Shown here: positions 1 through 6,352 of the stretch, in pieces
Layout: every line of letters starts with the position of its first letter
Position numbering within the stretch: position 1 is the first letter of the stretch
Assembly (NCBI GenBank): GCA_009776905.1
Contig: WRMX01000006.1
Span: 1 to 7,394 of the forward strand
DNA length: 7,394 nt
Reading direction: 5' to 3'
Source: Oscillospiraceae bacterium
GTDB lineage: Bacteria > Bacillota > Clostridia > Oscillospirales > Oscillospiraceae
Program-made: the position numbers and the translations under genes
Notes under the pieces: generated by a model
Seen by the model: the letters and a program-made list of their open reading frames with translations, nothing else
Database searches by the model: none
Told to the model about the DNA's origin: nothing

Positions 1-38
1 CTTCCGACCGCGTAGCAAGGAAGCGAAGCGGCGCGAAT

Positions 39-56
39 ATGCGCATGGATGCGCAT
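39..56. repeat. Doubled 8-bp palindrome ATGCGCAT
   Basis: ATGCGCAT occurs at 39-46 and again at 49-56, separated by GG. Each copy is a perfect palindrome, and together they can fold as a hairpin with a 6-bp ATGCGC/GCGCAT stem and a 6-base loop. The surrounding 1-127 region is GC-rich and repetitive (AAGGAAGC at 17-24 and 66-73; GGCGCGAATA at 30-39, nearly repeated at 98-107). The plus-strand frame starting at base 3 stays open to a TAA at 117-119 and could be the tail of an upstream gene, but its composition does not look like a folded protein. The dehydrogenase gene ends at 128, so this is its downstream flank. Confidence 0.6.
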
Positions 57-127
57 CTGAGCGATAAGGAAGCAAAAAAACGTCTGCCGAGCGCAAGGGC
101 GCGAATAGTAGCTTTATAAGCTTCCTT

Positions 128-1249
128 CTATTCTACATTGCAAATGACGACGTTTTTCAACGCGCCGCGTTCGGAATCGTCAAGAGCCGCTTGAATGTCG
201 TCAAGCATGAAACGGTTCGTCAACAGTCTATCAATGTCAATCAGCCCGCGCCTATACATATCCATGTATATGGGGATGTCTCGGCGCAGCGTGACAGCGC
301 CCATGACAGAACCCGTCAGCCTTTTACCTGCCAAAAACTCCATAAAGTTAAACTCGTCCATCCCTTCGTTGCGCGGATGCTCATGGCCAACAACGCACAT
401 CATCCCATACGACGCTGTAAGATCAAAAGTCATGCGTTTGATCCCAGGGCCGGCAACGGCGACGAAAGAATGATCGACCCCGTTCCCGCCTGTGATTTCG
501 CGGACTGCCGCAACCGGATCGACCTCTTTTGGGTTTATCACATGCGTCGCGCCAAAGCTCAATGCAGCTTCGAGCTTCACAGGTTGCGTGTCGATGCCTA
601 TGATTGGGATCGCGCCGCAATACCGCGCGCCCATAATCGCAGACAGACCGACCCCGCCGCAGCCTGTCACGGCAAAGCTCTCCCCCGGTTTCACTTTGCA
701 TCTGTTGAGCACGGCGCCAAACCCGGACATAAACCCGCATGCCAAAGCAGAGCCTATTTCATATGGGATATCGTCATCGAGCTTGACGAGCATGTCTTCT
801 TCGCAATTCGTATATGTCGCAAAACCCGACGCGCCCGAGCAAGTCTGGATGACTCTCTCTCCGTTGAGCCTTGTGAATGGGCTTGGGATGCGGAAAGACA
901 TCGGCCTGATATTCTCGCAAAACCAATGGCGGTCATTGAGGCATTGTTTGCATTTCCCGCAGCCCTGGCGCACTTCAGAACACAGCACGCGGTCGCCGGG
1001 CTTCACATATGTGACTCTATCGCCGATGGCATCCACGATGCCGGCTATCTCGTGTCCTGCCGCTCCGGGGCCTTCATATTCGCCATGTTCTCCTGTGAGA
1101 GCATGTATGTCGCTATGGCATATTGTGCATGTCATGACTTTCAACCGCACATCATACGGGCCGGGGTCCGCAAGCTCGACCTCCTCGACTATGACCTCAC
1201 GTCCCATACGCGGGGCTATTGCCAGTTTGACTCTCATTTTAACAATCAT
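128..1249 (-). CDS. Zinc-dependent medium-chain (MDR) alcohol dehydrogenase, class III-like
   Basis: Likely a cytosolic NAD-dependent enzyme interconverting an alcohol and an aldehyde or ketone; the substrate cannot be read from sequence. From the ATG at 1247-1249 the protein has 373 residues, a normal length for the family. Catalytic zinc ligands appear as C44 (TICHSD), H66-E67 (GHEIAG) and C171 (ALACGF). The structural zinc lobe is C97, C100, C103 and C111. The Rossmann motif GCGGVG is at 196-201, followed by D220 at the end of the second strand, which favours NAD over NADP. The segment after the structural zinc and the C-terminal RRDIP motif resemble class III and NDMA-type dehydrogenases. 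Start choice: GGAAAGGA abuts the 1249 ATG, with its first GGA 5 bases upstream; the ATG at 1235-1237 (12 bases from AAGGA) is an alternative. A GTG at 1286-1288 would add 13 residues but has no family support. It lies 148 bp downstream of a co-directional operon; whether it is co-transcribed is unclear. Confidence 0.9.
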   Translation of the reverse strand: MIVKMRVKLAIAPRMGREVIVEEVELADPGPYDVRLKVMTCTICHSDIHALTGEHGEYEGPGAAGHEIAGIVDAIGDRVTYVKPGDRVLCSEVRQGCGKCKQCLNDRHWFCENIRPMSFRIPSPFTRLNGERVIQTCSGASGFATYTNCEEDMLVKLDDDIPYEIGSALACGFMSGFGAVLNRCKVKPGESFAVTGCGGVGLSAIMGARYCGAIPIIGIDTQPVKLEAALSFGATHVINPKEVDPVAAVREITGGNGVDHSFVAVAGPGIKRMTFDLTASYGMMCVVGHEHPRNEGMDEFNFMEFLAGKRLTGSVMGAVTLRRDIPIYMDMYRRGLIDIDRLLTNRFMLDDIQAALDDSERGALKNVVICNVE

Positions 1250-1316
1250 TCCTTTCCGAAGCTGCGGGCGACAAATAATCACCGCCACCTGCGCGCATCA
1301 GCGCCTAACCGTTTCA

Positions 1317-1343
1317 ATATCCGGGAGCAATCAGCTCCAATAT
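1317..1343 (-). other. Small imperfect hairpin upstream of the dehydrogenase gene
   Basis: GGAGC at 1324-1328 pairs with GCTCC at 1334-1338 around a 5-base loop. After a small asymmetric internal loop, ATAT at 1317-1320 can pair with ATAT at 1340-1343. No T-run follows on the minus strand, so it is not a classical intrinsic terminator. It could be a leader structure or a weak processing or attenuation site between the operon and the dehydrogenase gene, or chance. No clear sigma-70 promoter was found on the minus strand between 1250 and 1397. Confidence 0.3.
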
Positions 1344-1371
1344 CGAGGTCATGCATATCAGAGGATCAACA

Positions 1372-1397
1372 CGGCATTGCTTCCCGGCATTGCTTCC
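1372..1397. repeat. Perfect 13-bp tandem duplication (CGGCATTGCTTCC x2)
   Basis: CGGCATTGCTTCC occurs twice with no mismatch and no spacer, at 1372-1384 and 1385-1397. The array ends exactly at the stop codon (1398-1400) of the minus-strand small membrane protein gene. Read on the minus strand each unit contains GGAAGCAATG, a Shine-Dalgarno-like string followed by ATG. It looks like a recent local duplication by replication slippage; function unknown. Confidence 0.85.
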
Positions 1398-1646
1398 TCA
1401 GCGCCTGCCGCCGCCTGATCTGTTTGCCGTTGATGACGACCCGGAGTTGATCTTCGTGCGCGTCGTCGTCCTATATAAGAACATATCGCCATGCCCCGTA
1501 AGCCGAAACCCGCCCTCCGGGATATAGTTGTCGGCCTCGCGGGCAATGTGCGCCGTTTTCATCTTGCTCCTCCATATCATGCAAATGAGCAGTGAAACCA
1601 ATATCGGGACAATCGCTACAAGCACAACTTGAATTACAGGATCCAT
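1398..1646 (-). CDS. Small single-pass membrane protein resembling the C-terminal part of a YdjH-type TPM-domain protein
   Basis: The protein has 82 residues. Residues 4-25 form one hydrophobic membrane helix, followed by a basic RSKMK stretch. A motif-like segment at 39-66 (YIPEGGFRLT, then DMFLYRTTTRTK) precedes a Ser/Gly-rich tail ending SGGGRR. In my recollection of TPM-domain proteins from Bacillota (YdjH type), this order of membrane helix, A-x-x-Y, G-S/G-F-x-L/V-T, D-x-FLYR-x-x-TR and Ser/Gly tail follows the extracellular TPM domain; here that domain is absent. The ATG lies 15 bp after the stop of the upstream zinc-ribbon gene, and the G-rich putative ribosome site (AAGGGGGG, 1656-1663) overlaps that stop, so it is the third cistron of the operon. 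It probably belongs to the same membrane complex. It may be a genuine reduced form or the remnant of an in-frame domain loss. Coding status is well supported; the family link is moderate. Confidence 0.75.
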   Translation of the reverse strand: MDPVIQVVLVAIVPILVSLLICMIWRSKMKTAHIAREADNYIPEGGFRLTGHGDMFLYRTTTRTKINSGSSSTANRSGGGRR

Positions 1647-1661
1647 TTCAGCTCGCCCCCC

Positions 1662-2750
1662 TTATAACACATAGACTATCACAGCGAGTATAGCCGCAAG
1701 CGGTGCTGCGATGCCGAAAAACCATGCCCAAAACTTGCCCCTGTCCACAGGCAGGTCGCCAATGAGCTTCCCTGTCTGGCCATTCATCGCAAAAAGAAAG
1801 CTCTTATCCTTCCATTTTGAAGACAGCAGCCACACAGGCATCAACGCATATTTCACGTCGCCCCTTTTAAGATTGACATTGGAATATTCGCGCGTCACGG
1901 TCGTATAGCCCGTAATCGTGCTCCTTAATGCGTTTTCCGTGCTTGTAACTATGCGTTCATTGGCGCGGACGCTGCATGTTTCAGCATCCACATCATATTT
2001 ATCCGCAAGGAAACCGGGCAAATACCCCATGGCAAACGGCTTGATCTCCCTATAGTCATATGGCTCGATGGAGTCCATATGCGCATCAGGCATCTTTGAA
2101 GAGCCATCTGCGGGCACCATGCGAAAAGACACGCTGCCCTCTCGCGTCACGCGGTAATGATCCGTTTCCGTAATCCTGTAATCACCGCGCCTGAATGTTC
2201 GCGACTTCGTCGCGCGGAAACGCATATATGCATCCGTCTCGCCGTCGTATAGCCAAAACGGCACATAGACCCCCTTGATGTCCTCAATGTGGTTTGTGTC
2301 AGCGAAACTCTTCGGCAAAAACTTCTTGCCTTTGTAGTATTGTTTCAATGCGTCAGTCGCCGCTTTTTTGTCCAATTTGAATGGAACGATATAATCCGGC
2401 TTCAATTGAGCGCTGAACTGCCCCGGAATCACAGTCGGGTTTCCGCAATATGGACAAGACGTCGCTGCAGTTGTATATTCGCAGATAATCTCCGCCGCGC
2501 AGGACGGGCAGGAATAACCTCGCATATATGCAGCCTCTTCCGCGCTGAAGTTGTTCGTCATCGATATGTCCCATTGCGGTTCCACTCCTGCGGATGCTGC
2601 GGCTTGCGCGTTGTCCGCATATAGCTGTTCGACAGTTGCGACATCAAACATATTGTCGCAGCTGTCACAGGCAAGCTGCCCGCTTTGCCCATCGAATCTC
2701 AGCCCCGCAAGACAGTTAGGGCATTGGTAATTTGTGACTTGGTTTGCCAT
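1662..2750 (-). CDS. Double zinc-ribbon, membrane-anchored protein (YdjG-like)
   Basis: The protein has 362 residues. Two treble-clef/zinc-ribbon modules lie at the N-terminus: C10, C13, C28, C31 and C81, C84, C99, C102, the second reading CPSC and CPYCG. A long middle region (about 113-335) of beta-rich character contains DYIVPF, VYVPFWLYD and YALMPVWLLSSKW, phrases typical of the YdjG-like, TFIIB-zinc-ribbon-annotated proteins. Residues about 339-362 form one C-terminal membrane helix, leaving the bulk on one side of the membrane. In B. subtilis YdjG works with YdjH and YdjI in attaching PspA to the membrane; a similar scaffold role here is inferred from similarity and neighbours. Translation is well supported: AGGAGG at 2758-2763 lies 7 bases before the ATG and overlaps the TAG stop of the SPFH gene, which suggests translational coupling. 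It is not likely to be a helicase or transcription factor despite such automatic names. Confidence 0.85.
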   Translation of the reverse strand: MANQVTNYQCPNCLAGLRFDGQSGQLACDSCDNMFDVATVEQLYADNAQAAASAGVEPQWDISMTNNFSAEEAAYMRGYSCPSCAAEIICEYTTAATSCPYCGNPTVIPGQFSAQLKPDYIVPFKLDKKAATDALKQYYKGKKFLPKSFADTNHIEDIKGVYVPFWLYDGETDAYMRFRATKSRTFRRGDYRITETDHYRVTREGSVSFRMVPADGSSKMPDAHMDSIEPYDYREIKPFAMGYLPGFLADKYDVDAETCSVRANERIVTSTENALRSTITGYTTVTREYSNVNLKRGDVKYALMPVWLLSSKWKDKSFLFAMNGQTGKLIGDLPVDRGKFWAWFFGIAAPLAAILAVIVYVL

Positions 2751-2761
2751 ATGCAGCCCTC

Positions 2762-4174
2762 CTAGACAACAATGTCGCCGTCATCGAACGGGTCTCCGCA
2801 TTCGGGGCAGAATTTCGGCGGCTTTGATTTGTCCTCCGGCTCCCACCCGCATTTGTCGCATTTATATTGAGGGATGCCGGCAGGCTTGGCTTTTCCGCAT
2901 TCGGCGCAAAACTTTCCTTTGTTCACAGCCCCGCACGAGCATGTCCAACCCTCCGCTTGAGGCTGCGGATTCCCGCACTCGACGCAGAACTTTCCTGTGT
3001 TGCCCGCTTGCCCGCACGAGCATGTCCAACCTCCGGCTGCGGCACCTTGCGGCACATTTGCCCCGCCGCCCCCTACAGGAGCTGCGCCGGATTGTTGCTG
3101 CCCTGCAGGCGCATATTGCTGCGGCGGCTGCGCAAACTGCTGCTGTTGCTGCTGTTGCTGCTGTTGCTGCCCCATTGCAAAAAGATTCTGTGCGTTCATG
3201 CCGCCCGCATTGGCCGCCATGTTCATTCCCATGAAAGCCATCGCTGCGCCTGTGCCCTCGTTCGAGGCCGCGCTTTGCATGGCATTCGCCTGCGCGCTGA
3301 CAAGATGCGCCGCAGCCATCGTCGGATCCCTGAAGGCTGCGTTGCGCTGCAGTTCCTTTATCATCGCCTCGTCTTCATCGGAAGCTTTGACCGTTGAAAC
3401 GCCGAACGACACGATCTCTATGCCGCGCAATTCGCTCCATACGCCGCTAAGGACCTCATTGAGCGCCACGGCAAGTTCCGTCGTATGGCCGGGCAGCATG
3501 GAATATCGCACCCCCATCGCAGAAATCTTGGCGAACGCTGGCTGCAATGCCGTGAGAAGCTCGGTTTTCAACTGGCCCTCGATCTGCCCGCGCATATAGC
3601 TGGACTCCACGTTTCCGCTGACATTCGTATAAAACAAAATCGGATTCGTGATTCTATAGCTGTATTCTCCTGAACAACGTATTGAAATGTCGATATCAAG
3701 CCCGATGTTTTGATCGACCACTCTGAACGGCACCGGCGACGGAGTCCCATATTTATTACCAACAAGCTCCTTTGTGTTGAAATAATACACGCGTTGGTCC
3801 TTCGGGGCCTCGCCGCCGAATGTGAAGCGTTTCCCGATGTTCTTGAAAACGGCCGGAATGGACTTGCTCAAGCCGCCGCTGAATAATGTGGGCTCGGTAG
3901 AAGCATCGAATGTGAATTCGCCGGATTCGGCGCAAATTTCCACAACCTTGCCTTGTTCTACAATGATCATGCATTGCCCATCAGCGACTGCGATAACAGA
4001 CCCGCTCGATATTATGTTGTCGCTGCCCTTAGTGTTGGAGCTGCGCCCTGTCACCCGTTTTTGTCCTTTTGTAAGCAGCACGTCCGGCGGAAGCGATTCG
4101 CAATAGAAATATTCCTTCCACTGGTCTGCCAATACTCCTCCTGTTGCGCCAAGCGCAGCTTTAATCAATCCCAT
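2762..4174 (-). CDS. SPFH/band-7 domain protein with glutamine tract and three C-terminal zinc ribbons (YdjI-like, 'virion core protein' type)
   Basis: The protein has 470 residues. Roughly residues 15-290 make up a YdjI-type SPFH (stomatin/prohibitin/flotillin) region, with recognisable text such as DQWKEYFYCESLP, LLTKGQKR, RVYYFNTKE and GTPSPVPFRV. A short Ala/Met/Asn-rich linker follows. Then come 11 consecutive glutamines (336-346), a Gln/Pro/Gly-rich linker, and three zinc ribbons: 383-401, 410-427 (both WTCSCG...KFC-x-ECG) and 437-460 (CDKCG...FCPECG). No membrane helix is visible, so membrane contact would be through the SPFH region or its partners. In B. subtilis, YdjI is needed to localise PspA at the membrane; scaffolding is the expected role here. 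It is the first gene of the operon. The start is fixed by AAGGAG at 4183-4188, 8 bases upstream of the ATG, and by the consensus promoter behind it. The 'virion core' name is historical and does not imply a viral origin. Confidence 0.9.
   Translation of the reverse strand: MGLIKAALGATGGVLADQWKEYFYCESLPPDVLLTKGQKRVTGRSSNTKGSDNIISSGSVIAVADGQCMIIVEQGKVVEICAESGEFTFDASTEPTLFSGGLSKSIPAVFKNIGKRFTFGGEAPKDQRVYYFNTKELVGNKYGTPSPVPFRVVDQNIGLDIDISIRCSGEYSYRITNPILFYTNVSGNVESSYMRGQIEGQLKTELLTALQPAFAKISAMGVRYSMLPGHTTELAVALNEVLSGVWSELRGIEIVSFGVSTVKASDEDEAMIKELQRNAAFRDPTMAAAHLVSAQANAMQSAASNEGTGAAMAFMGMNMAANAGGMNAQNLFAMGQQQQQQQQQQQFAQPPQQYAPAGQQQSGAAPVGGGGANVPQGAAAGGWTCSCGQAGNTGKFCVECGNPQPQAEGWTCSCGAVNKGKFCAECGKAKPAGIPQYKCDKCGWEPEDKSKPPKFCPECGDPFDDGDIVV
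3137..3169 (-). repeat. CAG/CAA microsatellite encoding an 11-glutamine tract
   Basis: Inside the SPFH gene, eleven glutamine codons are arranged on the minus strand as CAG CAA CAG repeated three times, then CAG CAG. The period is therefore 9 bases, with a regular CAA interruption rather than pure CAG. The repeat stays in frame, so slippage by whole units would change linker length without breaking the gene. It separates the SPFH region from the zinc-ribbon tail. Confidence 0.9.
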
Positions 4175-4245
4175 ATTTTTGTCTCCTTACATGTTTTTTG
4201 GTTTTCCCCCCGCTTGCTAAATTCAAAGTTTGCAACTATTCTTTG

Positions 4246-4274
4246 ATTATATTTTATCGCCGCCCTTCTGTCAA
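4246..4274 (-). promoter_or_regulatory. Exact-consensus sigma-70/sigma-A promoter of the SPFH operon
   Basis: On the minus strand TTGACA (4269-4274) and TATAAT (4246-4251) are separated by exactly 17 bp, a full match to the housekeeping consensus. Transcription would start near 4239, giving a leader of about 65 nt before the ATG at 4172-4174. An interrupted inverted repeat, TCAAAG (4223-4228) and CTTTGA (4241-4246), brackets the expected start and touches the -10 box, so a repressor site is possible. B. subtilis ydjGHI is under the ECF factor SigW; this promoter instead predicts housekeeping expression. Confidence 0.88.
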
Positions 4275-4276
4275 CA

Positions 4277-4305
4277 TTGCAAAAACCATAATTATGTAGT
4301 ATGAT
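4277..4305 (+). promoter_or_regulatory. Sigma-70/sigma-A promoter of the sulfatase gene
   Basis: TTGCAA (4277-4282), a 17-bp spacer and TATGAT (4300-4305) form a good housekeeping promoter with one mismatch in the -10 box and two in the -35 box. The start would be near 4312, giving a leader of about 34 nt. Its -35 box is only 2 bp from the -35 box of the oppositely directed operon promoter, so two polymerases could hardly occupy both at once. Confidence 0.78.
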
Positions 4306-4345
4306 GGAGTCCATGCAGTATCAACCTATCGTATGGGAAAGATAA

Positions 4346-6352
4346 ATGATTAAGAAATTCTTCATAAAACTGCATACCTCGCTCGACAAACACCCAGCCG
4401 CATTCATGATTGTCCTCTCCCTCATGCTCAATTGCTTCATCGAGCTCATGGGGAGACGTTCAGTCGTGTCGTTGGCCGTACATATCGCAACGCGCCCACA
4501 CATATTCCTTCTGAACACATCGATCATCACTTGCACGTTCCTGCTTGCGATTTTCGCCGTCCGCCGCGCATTCGCCGTGCTCCTCATTTCATCGTTTTGG
4601 ATCATATGCGGCATCATCAACTTTGCTGTCATTACATTTCGCGCGTCGCCATTTACAGCGCGCGATCTTTTTCTTTTGGGATACGGCCTGCGTATCGCGG
4701 ATGTCTATGTTCCGCCTTTGCTGATGGCCGTAATCATTGTGGCGCTCATAGCGTTGACGGCAGGCACTATCATTGCGTTCATCAAATTGCCGAAAATACG
4801 ATCGCGCCCCAAACTGACTCGCGCTATATGCATTATTCTTCCCGTTGTCGCGCTTTTGGCTCTGCTTGCAAGCGTGGCGGCGCCCGGATCAAAAGACATC
4901 GTCACAAACGGAGTCATAGACGCATATAATGACTACGGCTTTGCTTATTGCTTCACGAGCAGCCTGCTGTCGTCAGGCATTGACAAACCTGACAACTACT
5001 CAATGGAGACAGTTTCCGAGATACTGGCGGCGCTCGATAACGAATCACAGCAGATTGCGCAAGAACCGGCTTCGGAACAGCCGCAAGCGGAATCTTCATA
5101 TTCAAATATCATTTTCGTCCAACTGGAATCCTTCATCGATCCGGCAATTGTCGAAGGGCTCTTTTTGCCTGACGACCCAATCCCTACATTCACAAACCTG
5201 AAAGAGTTCTGTCCGCATGGGTATCTCAATGTCCCCGTTGTCGGCGGCGGTACGGCCAATGTCGAATTCGAGGTCATCACGGGTTTGTCGTCAAGGCTCT
5301 TCGCGCTCGGCGAATGCCCATATGATTCAATTTTGCGCAAGCGCGGCTGCGAGAGCATCGCATATAACCTCAAAGATCTCGGATATACAGCGACGGCCAT
5401 CCACAACCACAACGGTACGTTTTATTCACGCAACATCGTATACTCTAATCTCGGTTTCGATAGATTCATCCCTCTTGAATATATGAGCGACGTTTCATAC
5501 ACTCCTGTCGGGTGGGCAAAAGACAGCGTGCTGACGGACTACATTGAGCGCTGCCTGGAGGCAACCGACGGGCCGGACTTTGTATTTGCAGTCACAGTAC
5601 AAGGCCATGGCAGATATCCAAACGACTTCGACGATTATGCGACCGACGTCCCGGCGATCTTGGGATTGGATAACATTAGCCCGGGCGCGGTCGAATATTA
5701 TGTCTCGCAGTTGAACGAAACGGATTCTTTCATCGGCGAGCTCATTGATTTTCTTGAAGATTCCGATGAAGATATGACGTTGGTTCTTTATGGCGATCAT
5801 CTGCCCGCGCTTTCGTTGAGCGACGACAATCTCACTACCGGTTCTATCTATCAAACAGAGTATGTCATATGGAGCAACTTCGACTTAGACACGGACACAG
5901 ACACAGAAAATCTCTATTCATATGAGTTGACAGCCTATGTCCTCGATATGCTGGATATCGACAGCGGAATCATCACGAAACTCCATCAATCAGATGCCAT
6001 ATCGAGCGATGATGTCTCATTATTGACGACTCTTGGATATGACATGCTTTATGGCGAAAATTACGCCAATGGCGGCGATGATGCGTATATTCCCACGGAG
6101 CTTGAACTGGGCCTCGACCGAATAGCTATTAAAGACGCATATGTTGACGATGATGGGACATATATCGAGGGCGAAAATTTTACTGCTTATAGCGTTGTTT
6201 TTCTATCCGGCCAACGCATCGAGACGGAATATGTCGATGACGGTTTGCTTCACATTCAAAACACGCTTTCCGAAGGTGATGTCATCACAGTCGGGCAAAG
6301 CGGTCCCGACAGAGTCGTTTTAAGTTACACGGACGAATATGTAATACCATAA
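4346..6352 (+). CDS. LTA synthase family sulfatase / phosphoglycerol transferase-like membrane protein
   Basis: The protein has 668 residues and LtaS-type architecture: five membrane helices (about 18-36, 54-72, 75-97, 123-146, 160-178), a linker, then an extracytoplasmic alkaline-phosphatase/sulfatase-superfamily domain (about 255-525). Key positions match LtaS: E261 (VQLESF) as metal ligand, T303 (GGGTANVEFE) as nucleophile, H421 (QGHGRYP), and D484-H485 (YGDHLP). S. aureus LtaS uses E255, T300, H416, D475 and H476, nearly the same spacing. R99 and PFTARD at 102-107, between helices 3 and 4, also fit the family. The reaction would transfer phosphoglycerol or a similar head group from a lipid to a surface glycopolymer or glycolipid; true LTA synthesis is not proven. 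Residues about 588-668 form an extra Ig/IPT-like beta domain (GENFTAYS, VVFLSG, ITVGQSG). The ATG follows a weak GGGAAAG (4335-4341). It has its own promoter, divergent from the SPFH operon. Confidence 0.9.
   Translation: MIKKFFIKLHTSLDKHPAAFMIVLSLMLNCFIELMGRRSVVSLAVHIATRPHIFLLNTSIITCTFLLAIFAVRRAFAVLLISSFWIICGIINFAVITFRASPFTARDLFLLGYGLRIADVYVPPLLMAVIIVALIALTAGTIIAFIKLPKIRSRPKLTRAICIILPVVALLALLASVAAPGSKDIVTNGVIDAYNDYGFAYCFTSSLLSSGIDKPDNYSMETVSEILAALDNESQQIAQEPASEQPQAESSYSNIIFVQLESFIDPAIVEGLFLPDDPIPTFTNLKEFCPHGYLNVPVVGGGTANVEFEVITGLSSRLFALGECPYDSILRKRGCESIAYNLKDLGYTATAIHNHNGTFYSRNIVYSNLGFDRFIPLEYMSDVSYTPVGWAKDSVLTDYIERCLEATDGPDFVFAVTVQGHGRYPNDFDDYATDVPAILGLDNISPGAVEYYVSQLNETDSFIGELIDFLEDSDEDMTLVLYGDHLPALSLSDDNLTTGSIYQTEYVIWSNFDLDTDTDTENLYSYELTAYVLDMLDIDSGIITKLHQSDAISSDDVSLLTTLGYDMLYGENYANGGDDAYIPTELELGLDRIAIKDAYVDDDGTYIEGENFTAYSVVFLSGQRIETEYVDDGLLHIQNTLSEGDVITVGQSGPDRVVLSYTDEYVIP
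5888..5905 (+). repeat. Hexamer repeat GACACR x3 encoding Asp-Thr repeats
   Basis: GACACG GACACA GACACA lies in frame in the sulfatase gene and encodes DTDTDT, near the C-terminal end of the catalytic domain. It is a short acidic low-complexity loop that could vary by slippage without a frame change. Confidence 0.75.

Noticed and set aside
71..110. Possible intrinsic terminator for the dehydrogenase gene, with a 7-T run on the minus strand (74-80).
   Set aside because: No stable stem lies directly before the T-run; the nearest GCGC...GCGC stem is only 4 bp and about ten bases away.
1250..1288. GTG start at 1286-1288 extending the dehydrogenase by 13 residues.
   Set aside because: The extra residues do not fit the family N-terminus and a purine-rich ribosome site lies right before the internal ATG at 1247-1249.
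1361..1390. Ten-codon reading frame (MPGSNAVLIL) on the minus strand following an SD-like string in the tandem repeat.
   Set aside because: Its start signal is created by the 13-bp duplication and there is no regulatory logic visible; too short to support as a leader peptide.
191..1450. Long plus-strand open frame of about 419 codons opposite the alcohol dehydrogenase, and other long antisense frames there (for example 492-1418).
   Set aside because: It lies fully opposite a gene with all family motifs, its translation is rich in His/Arg/Cys/Ala as expected for a mirror of coding sequence, and it has no recognisable domain.
1662..2750. Reading the zinc-ribbon protein as a TFIIB-like transcription factor or primosomal helicase.
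   Set aside because: Only the zinc-ribbon cysteines match; there are no cyclin folds or Walker motifs, and the protein ends in a membrane helix.
2997..3599. Plus-strand open frames opposite the SPFH gene, including runs of cysteine or leucine.
   Set aside because: The homopolymer runs are the other-frame reading of the CAG/CAA glutamine tract; they are shadows.
2762..4174. Viral or phage origin suggested by the common name 'virion core protein' for YdjI-like proteins.
   Set aside because: The SPFH domain, neighbours and promoter are those of a cellular operon; no phage genes, integrase or attachment sites are present.
4188..4193. ATG-TAA minimal start-stop in the SPFH leader (minus strand) overlapping the ribosome site.
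   Set aside because: It has no ribosome site of its own, and the bases are explained by the AAGGAG Shine-Dalgarno sequence.
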